DNA from: SHVO01 sp041905525
GTDB taxonomy: Bacteria > Pseudomonadota > Alphaproteobacteria > Rhodospirillales > Rhodospirillaceae
Direction: 5' to 3'
Length of the DNA: 64,000 nt
NCBI GenBank assembly: GCA_041905525.1
Contig: JAYRKY010000004.1
Coordinates: forward strand, 1 to 64,000
The notes under the pieces are model-generated. The model did not search any database. It was not told the DNA's origin and worked only from the letters and a program-made list of their open reading frames with translations. Both the position numbers and the translations under genes were made by a program. Within the stretch, counting starts at the first letter, position 1. The number at the start of each line of letters is the position of its first letter. Positions 59,687 through 64,000 of the stretch are shown one piece after another.

Positions 59687-60873
59687 TGCGCAACGATATG
59701 CCGGACCTGCCGCGCCGTATGCTGATGGGGCCAGGCCCCTCCGAAGTCCACCCTCGCGTCCTGGCGGCCCTTTCGCGTCCAACGCTGGGCCACTTGGACC
59801 CCGCGTTCGTGCGCCTTATGGACGACATCGTGCAATTGCTCCGCTACGCCTTCCAGACCACCAACCTCCTGACGTTCCCCGTGTCGGCGCCTGGTTCGGC
59901 GGGGATGGAATGTTGCTTCGTCAACCTGGTCGAGCCGGGGGAGTCCGTCGTCGTCTGCGCGAACGGCGTCTTCGGGATGAGGATGAAGGAGAATGTCGAG
60001 CGCTGCGGCGCCACCCCGATCATGGTCGAGGATCCATGGGGAAGCCCCGTCGACCCTGGCAAACTGCGAGACGCGCTAAAGGCGAACCCGTCGGCAAAGA
60101 CGGTGGCGTTCGTCCATGCGGAAACGTCCACGGGCGTGCAATCGGACGCGGCGGCGCTCTGTGCCGTCGCCCGAGAGTTTGGCGCGCTGACGATTGTCGA
60201 TACGGTGACGAGCCTGGGCGGCATCGAGGTCAATGTGGATGCGTGGGGCGCCGACGCGGTTTACTCCGGTACCCAGAAGTGTCTTTCGTGCCCCCCGGGC
60301 CTATCACCGGTCACCTTCAGCGAACGGGCAGCCGCGCGCGTGAAGGCGCGCCGCACCAAGGTCCAGAGCTGGTTTCTCGATCTATCCTTGGTCATGGGCT
60401 ACTGGGGCGACGGCAAGGGCGGCGGGCGTACCTACCACCATACCGCGCCGGTGAATGCGCTTTACGGATTGCACGAGGCCCTGCAGATGCTTCGCGAAGA
60501 GGGCCTTGAGCAGTCCTGGCGGCGGCATGCTGTTGCGCATCGGGCTCTGGTTGCCGGCGTCGAGGCGATGGGGCTCAAAATGAAAGTGGGCGCCGCCGTT
60601 CGGCTGCCGCAGTTGAACCTTATCGAAATCCCCCAAGGGGTGGACGATGCCGCGGTGCGTCGCAGACTTCTTAACGAATTTAATCTGGAGATTGGTTCCG
60701 GCCTGGGGACCTGGGCCGGGAAAGTCTGGCGGGTGGGGCTCCTGGGACAAAGCGCCACGCCGGCTTATGTGCTGGGGTGTTTGATCGCGCTGGAGGCGGT
60801 TTTGCACAGCACGGGTGCGCCGATCGAAGTGGGCCGTGCTTATAGCGCCGCTCAAGCAATCCTTAACGAATAA
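59686..60873 (+). CDS. class V aminotransferase (alanine/serine-glyoxylate aminotransferase type)
   Basis: 395 residues, one base of overlap with the hydrolase stop. RRMLMGPGPSEVHPRVLAAL and PTLGHLDPAFVRLMDDIVQL open the family, FVHAETSTGVQSDAAALCAV and TIVDTVTSLGGIEVNVDAWG hold the PLP pocket, and VYSGTQKCLSCPPGLSPVTF carries the Schiff-base Lys. WRVGLLGQSATPAYVLGCLI closes. This group uses glyoxylate as amino acceptor from alanine or serine; which donor is used cannot be told. It is likely to work with the alpha/beta hydrolase on one substrate, by context only. A terminator follows. Confidence 0.94.
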   Translation: MRNDMPDLPRRMLMGPGPSEVHPRVLAALSRPTLGHLDPAFVRLMDDIVQLLRYAFQTTNLLTFPVSAPGSAGMECCFVNLVEPGESVVVCANGVFGMRMKENVERCGATPIMVEDPWGSPVDPGKLRDALKANPSAKTVAFVHAETSTGVQSDAAALCAVAREFGALTIVDTVTSLGGIEVNVDAWGADAVYSGTQKCLSCPPGLSPVTFSERAAARVKARRTKVQSWFLDLSLVMGYWGDGKGGGRTYHHTAPVNALYGLHEALQMLREEGLEQSWRRHAVAHRALVAGVEAMGLKMKVGAAVRLPQLNLIEIPQGVDDAAVRRRLLNEFNLEIGSGLGTWAGKVWRVGLLGQSATPAYVLGCLIALEAVLHSTGAPIEVGRAYSAAQAILNE

Positions 60874-60890
60874 CACTGCTCTGAAATGGT

Positions 60891-60921
60891 AAAGCCCGCC
60901 AAGCGGAGCTCGGCGGGCTTT
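60891..60921 (+). terminator. Rho-independent terminator of the hydrolase-aminotransferase operon
   Basis: AAAGCCCGCC and GGCGGGCTTT pair around AAGCGGAGCTC. It is 18 bases after the aminotransferase stop; A and T runs on both sides make it bidirectional. Confidence 0.9.
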
Positions 60922-61054
60922 CCATCACAATCGGATATCGCACCGGTACAAACTGTTCAGGGCGGAGCCCTTAAAGATTTCTCTTCCGTTCGCGCCGACG
61001 GCGTAACCGTTCTTGTGTGCTGTCCCTTATTAGACTTTAGCGAAGTAGATAAGA

Positions 61055-61129
61055 CTACTTACGCTTCGCCTTCTTCTTGGCCTTCTTCTTGGCGGTCTTC
61101 TTCTTCGCAGCTTTCTTCTTAGCAGCCAT
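61055..61129 (-). CDS. 24-residue Lys/Ala-rich peptide (histone-H1-like tail)
   Basis: A frame of 24 codons from the ATG at 61127-61129 to the TAG at 61055-61057. The product is made almost only of Lys (16) and Ala (5) in AAKKK-type repeats, with one Thr, one Arg and the Met; it reads MAAKKKAAKKKTAKKK and then continues in the same way to KAKRK. AGGGG lies eight bases before the ATG; an in-frame ATG two codons earlier is possible. Such short basic proteins look like the tails of bacterial histone H1-like and AlgP proteins and would bind DNA or RNA. A 745-base leader lies upstream. Mixed AAG/AAA and GCT/GCG/GCC codons suggest selection on the peptide rather than simple DNA slippage. Below the size of most gene finders. 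Confidence 0.7.
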   Translation of the reverse strand: MAAKKKAAKKKTAKKKAKKKAKRK

Positions 61130-61874
61130 GTTCATATCCCCTATTGGATGATGTTGATGTCTGGACAACAACAACAAACAATCGAACTCACGTTCGAACA
61201 AATTGCCCAAACATCAACTAGATAAACTCAGTTAATTTCCTTGCACAAGCGATTTTCCGCTTGCGTCTAACTTTTTGCTTGATTTCTTTCGCGCTGTTCG
61301 TTCCGCCCTGCTCGAACGAGCGTCGCGTTGACGTCGTCGCGCACATCTTTTCTCTCGCATCGATTCACGCAATCGCAATCGCGTTTGCTTGACGTCTCGT
61401 CCCGATGACGAACGAAGACGGGTCTCTCCGTAGCTTCCGCAATGTTGATTTTTTCGATCGCGTGACGTGTTTGTCCGTCGCCAGTTTTCTTCGCGCTTTG
61501 GTGCGTTCGAAATTTCATCCGATGCAGAATTTATGCGGCTATCTCGCAAATTTCAGCGCGCCTTGCGACGCATTGACACCGCCAACCTGAACCCAGGGGA
61601 AATGTACGCCGCATGACAGAGAATTTTTTCGGGTGCGCGCCATTGCGCGGGCGAAAAAGTGGAGGTCCGCCAGAAAAATTCCGCGCGCGCGCCGGTCATC
61701 GCGGAATATTTTTGGCGGTGAAAATCCCGGGGAAGGGGCGCGCGCGGGGGGTGCAAAAAAAGCCTCTCGCGTCACGCATGACCTCTAAACCCGCAAATTT
61801 TTTTTCGGGACGGCTGCCGGTCGCCGGCGTTTTTTTGACGAATCGAAGTTTTTGCCGCTGCGATTCGCGGACCG
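61130..61874. other. 745-base region without a recognised gene, with A/T tracts
   Basis: Between the Lys/Ala peptide gene and the AI-2E-family gene, both on minus. It should hold the peptide gene's promoter. Frames on either strand (for example 61232-61549 minus) are Arg/Ser-rich without motifs or ribosome sites. From 61620 to 61860 runs of 5-8 T or A alternate with GC-rich blocks (T at 61624-61629, A at 61654-61658, A at 61674-61678, T at 61709-61713, A at 61755-61761, T at 61798-61805, T at 61830-61836, T at 61849-61853). Their spacing is not in phase with the helix repeat. A terminator-like hairpin on plus is given separately. Confidence 0.5.
61816..61836 (+). terminator. terminator-like hairpin on plus strand with no gene upstream
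   Basis: GCCGG-TCG-CCGGC then GTTTTTTT, the form of a short intrinsic terminator on the plus strand. The nearest plus-strand gene ends at 60873 and has its own terminator, so this may end an unannotated small RNA, or stop antisense transcription into the AI-2E-family gene. Confidence 0.45.
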
Positions 61875-62939
61875 TTAGACGATCTCGCCGCGCTCGGACA
61901 TGACGATGGCGATGGGACGCGTCTTCGGAAACTGGGACAGGATGATCATGATCATCACCATCAAGGGGACCGAAAGGATCATTCCAGGAATTCCCCAGAT
62001 CGCGCCCCAGACCGAGAGCGCCACGATCATCACCAGCGGCGAAAGATTCAAGGTTTTGCCGGTGATGCGCGGCTCGATGAAGTTTTCCACAAACGCCTGG
62101 ATGGCCCAAAGGCTGCCGAGAACGAAGGCGGCCATAACCACGGAGCCGAATTGCAGAAGGGCCAGCAGGGTGGGAAAGGACATCGCGATCGGCGAGCCGA
62201 TGTAGGGAATAAAGTTGAGGACGAATACGAGCAACGCCCAGAACCCGGCGAAATCGACGCCGAAGAGATTGAGGACGACATAACTCAGGACCCCGTTCAG
62301 AAGGCTGATGCCGGTCTTGATCAGCACGTAGGTCTCGATCTTCGTCCCGATGTGATCGAGGGTCGCGCGGATGGTCTTTTCCCGCCCGGGGTTCGGGAAG
62401 AGCAGGCTAAGTTTACGGTCGAACATACGGCGTTCGAGCAGCAAGAAGGTCACGTAGGCCAGGACCTGGAAGGTATTCCCGGCGATGGACTGAAACGCCA
62501 GAACGAAGCGCTCCAGCACATCGCGTATGTTGATTTCCTCCAGGAGAGCCGTGACGGTCAGCGGGCGGTCCCGATTGAGGTATTTGGAAGCGAGGTCGGT
62601 GACGTTGTTCAGGAGTTCCTCAAGCTGTGCCTGATACCGGGGCGCCCCATCCACCACCTCGCTGATGTTATTCGCCACAAGCTGAACAATGAGCGCAATG
62701 ACCAAGCCCACGGCCAGGATGGCGCCCGAAAGCCCTAGCCAAGCCGGCGGATGCCAGGCCCCAAGACGTAAACCTTCGATCCGGCGTCCCAGGGCGGTAA
62801 TGAGGTACGAAACCAAGACGGCCATGACCAGCGGCAGGAGGATTTGCTCGCCGACGACCAGAAGGTAGACCGTCAGGGTGATCAGGCCCAGCGTCGCGAC
62901 GGCGCTAAAGAGAGGTTTATCCACTGGGCTCGCCGACAT
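61875..62939 (-). CDS. AI-2E-family (PerM/TqsA-like) membrane transporter
   Basis: 354 residues. Helices at LITLTVYLLVVGEQILLPLV and LSGAILAVGLVIALIVQLVA, a central soluble part (YLNRDRPLTVTALLEEINIR), then TGISLLNGVLSYVVLNLFGV, FWALLVFVLNFIPYIGSPIA, the family signature FVENFIEPRITGKTLNLSPL and LSVWGAIWGIPGMILSVPLM. PerM/TqsA-type proteins have been linked to export of AI-2 or to Na+/H+ exchange; the cargo cannot be told. It starts six bases after the outer-membrane protein gene stop (62946), so the two are one operon. Confidence 0.94.
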   Translation of the reverse strand: MSASPVDKPLFSAVATLGLITLTVYLLVVGEQILLPLVMAVLVSYLITALGRRIEGLRLGAWHPPAWLGLSGAILAVGLVIALIVQLVANNISEVVDGAPRYQAQLEELLNNVTDLASKYLNRDRPLTVTALLEEINIRDVLERFVLAFQSIAGNTFQVLAYVTFLLLERRMFDRKLSLLFPNPGREKTIRATLDHIGTKIETYVLIKTGISLLNGVLSYVVLNLFGVDFAGFWALLVFVLNFIPYIGSPIAMSFPTLLALLQFGSVVMAAFVLGSLWAIQAFVENFIEPRITGKTLNLSPLVMIVALSVWGAIWGIPGMILSVPLMVMIMIILSQFPKTRPIAIVMSERGEIV

Positions 62940-62945
62940 GTGCGA

Positions 62946-64000
62946 TCAACCGCCTGTCCCGAAGAAGAAACGATAGCTAGCCTGTACCACGGTTTCATGC
63001 GCCTTGGCCGGAAACCCAAGATAGACCCGCTCCGGGCGGTCACTGTCGACCCGGAGAACTTCCAACGTTATGCGCTGCCGGTCACTCGGGCGGAATACGT
63101 AAGCCGCGGTAACGCCTGTCCCGCGTTCGTTGTTATTGTCGGGGAACGTATCCCCGTCCTTCGTCCTGAATTTCTCGAGGCGAAGACTTAAGCGGTGCCG
63201 ACCCCACTCTTTGCTTACGAGAGCGTAGGCCGACCAAAAGTCCGTATACACGATCGCGGTGCGGGGCGGCGGCAAGGTAATGACCGTTGTGGTCCCGGTC
63301 ATATATTGGGCGAGGAAGGTGAAATCGAGCCACTCCGGGGCGACGTAACCGGCGCTCCAGAAGCGAGTCCACCAGGCCCACTGTTCGTACTCGAGGTCGC
63401 GGTCGTCCGCCCGGTTGTCATACCGCATGACCTGCAGACGTCCGTAGTCCTCGGCCGCAAGGTGGGCGACGGCATAATATCCAAAGCGCTCGTCGATCTC
63501 GTGATAGGGCTCTTCGCTCTGAGCCTGTTCATCCAAGGTCGCGCCGGGGCGGATAATCCGGACCGGTGCGAGCGGTACCCGATCGAAGATTCCGACTTCT
63601 CGGTCGCTTAACGTCCATCCGCGCCAGGCCAGAAGCGTTCCGGCGGGATCATTGAACTTGAAGAGCGATCCCGTGAGCGCAATATCCAACGCTTCATCAG
63701 GCCGCCAGGTCAGGCTCGCCTCGCCGCCGATCGTACGGAGTTCTTCGCCGACCCAGGTGTTTATTGCGGATGAGGTGATTGTATAGGGGCTGGTCCAGGC
63801 AAGGCCCTCGTTCTCCAACGAGACAGGCGGGTAAAAGATACCGGCCCGCGCCTTTAGCCCAAACGGCGAAGTCGGCGGCGACTTGTAGGCGAGATAGGCT
63901 TCCTGAACGTCAACGGCCGGGCGCTGCTGCGTATTGGCGGACAAGGCCACGAAGCCGGACCAGTCGAAACCGAAGTGAGGCTGCACGACAAGGGCGCCCT
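62946..64000 (-). CDS. outer-membrane beta-barrel protein, C-terminal part (truncated by window edge)
   Basis: The frame is open past the right edge of the window; at least 350 residues are visible, reading ...GALVVQPHFGFDWSGFVALS and on. The chain shows alternating hydrophobic and aromatic strands (ALDIALTGSLFKFNDPAG, RFGYYAVAHLAAEDYGRLQV, EWLDFTFLAQYMTGTT, RHRLSLRLEKFRTKDGD, RQRITLEVLRVDSDRPERVY) and a late ETVVQASYRFFFGTGG, typical of a porin-like barrel. FWSAGYVAPEWLDF and VYTDFWSAYALVSKEWG suggest a phosphate-selective or substrate-specific porin, without a firm family. Neighbour of the AI-2E-family gene, with a 6-base gap. The N terminus and signal peptide are outside the window. Confidence 0.75.
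   Translation of the reverse strand, partial: GALVVQPHFGFDWSGFVALSANTQQRPAVDVQEAYLAYKSPPTSPFGLKARAGIFYPPVSLENEGLAWTSPYTITSSAINTWVGEELRTIGGEASLTWRPDEALDIALTGSLFKFNDPAGTLLAWRGWTLSDREVGIFDRVPLAPVRIIRPGATLDEQAQSEEPYHEIDERFGYYAVAHLAAEDYGRLQVMRYDNRADDRDLEYEQWAWWTRFWSAGYVAPEWLDFTFLAQYMTGTTTVITLPPPRTAIVYTDFWSAYALVSKEWGRHRLSLRLEKFRTKDGDTFPDNNNERGTGVTAAYVFRPSDRQRITLEVLRVDSDRPERVYLGFPAKAHETVVQASYRFFFGTGG

Noticed and set aside
61232..61549. Minus-strand frame of 105 codons upstream of the Lys/Ala peptide gene
   Set aside because: Arg/Ser-rich random-looking sequence, no ribosome site, and overlaps other frames of similar quality.
61620..61860. Phased A-tracts forming a curved DNA element
   Set aside because: The tract centres are about 30, 20, 35, 12, 36, 44, 32 and 18 bases apart, which does not follow the 10.5-base helix repeat.
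1..64000. tRNA genes, CRISPR arrays, insertion sequences and integrase-flanked islands
   Set aside because: No T-loop-like GTTCGAnTC with matching acceptor arms outside genes, no regular short repeats with spacers, and no transposase or integrase motifs were seen.

Overview
The window is chromosomal DNA of a high-GC Gram-negative bacterium. TonB-dependent receptor, porin-like and lipoprotein genes show an outer membrane. A PleD-like response regulator, a ROS-type-spaced XRE regulator, CysD plus a fused CysN/C, the hemD-hemB pairing and an alphaproteobacterial form of cysteine synthase point to an alphaproteobacterium. A Rhizomicrobium/Micropepsaceae-like free-living heterotroph would fit, but this is a guess from gene style and not a placement. 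No rRNA, tRNA, IS element, prophage or CRISPR array was seen. Genes are packed tightly, with many 1-4 bp stop/start overlaps and convergent pairs only 0-4 bp apart.

Layout. 1-3.2 kb (+): end of a TonB-dependent receptor, a small membrane-anchored protein, and a class II aldolase followed by an FAA-hydrolase/hydratase-type enzyme. 3.2-10.8 kb (-): a five-gene operon of exported proteins (DUF1592-type lipoprotein with one CxxCH haem motif, TAT-exported DUF1552 protein, two paralogous three-repeat COG4315 proteins, one exported protein of unknown family), ending in a clear hairpin terminator and preceded by TetR-like and other palindromes. This is the best candidate for an undescribed system. 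11.2-18.0 kb: an amino-sugar/muropeptide salvage island: SIS-type deaminase, nagA, murQ and a BadF-type sugar kinase on (-), with a divergent AmpG-like transporter and an exported beta-lactamase-fold hydrolase on (+). 18-28.2 kb: wrbA, then exported proteins and hydrolases (YbhB-like, DUF1028, S9 peptidase, AbgB-like M20 enzyme, amidohydrolase, AlgE-like porin), consistent with scavenging of peptides or amides, plus a small gene behind a tandem Fur-box-like repeat.

28.4-36.1 kb: YihY-type membrane protein, HU, a gene-poor stretch containing a decayed glycosyltransferase, a YdcF-type protein, a degenerate histidine-kinase ATPase domain, an XRE regulator, and a TAT-exported protein of unknown family interrupted by an in-frame amber codon. 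36.2-42.5 kb: sulfate activation (cysD, cysNC) with an SDR, then aldo/keto reductase-hemD-hemB. 42.6-50.8 kb: hybrid histidine kinase, a convergent response-regulator diguanylate cyclase, a single-domain response regulator, hrpB and rlmJ. 51-53.8 kb: a GH17-GT2 fusion that probably makes a beta-glucan. 53.8-60.9 kb: flavin oxidoreductase with an orphan peptide-binding protein, a GNAT, cysK, an alpha/beta hydrolase and a class V aminotransferase. 61-64 kb: a 24-residue Lys/Ala peptide gene behind a long gene-free leader, an AI-2E-family membrane protein and the C-terminal part of an outer-membrane beta-barrel protein.
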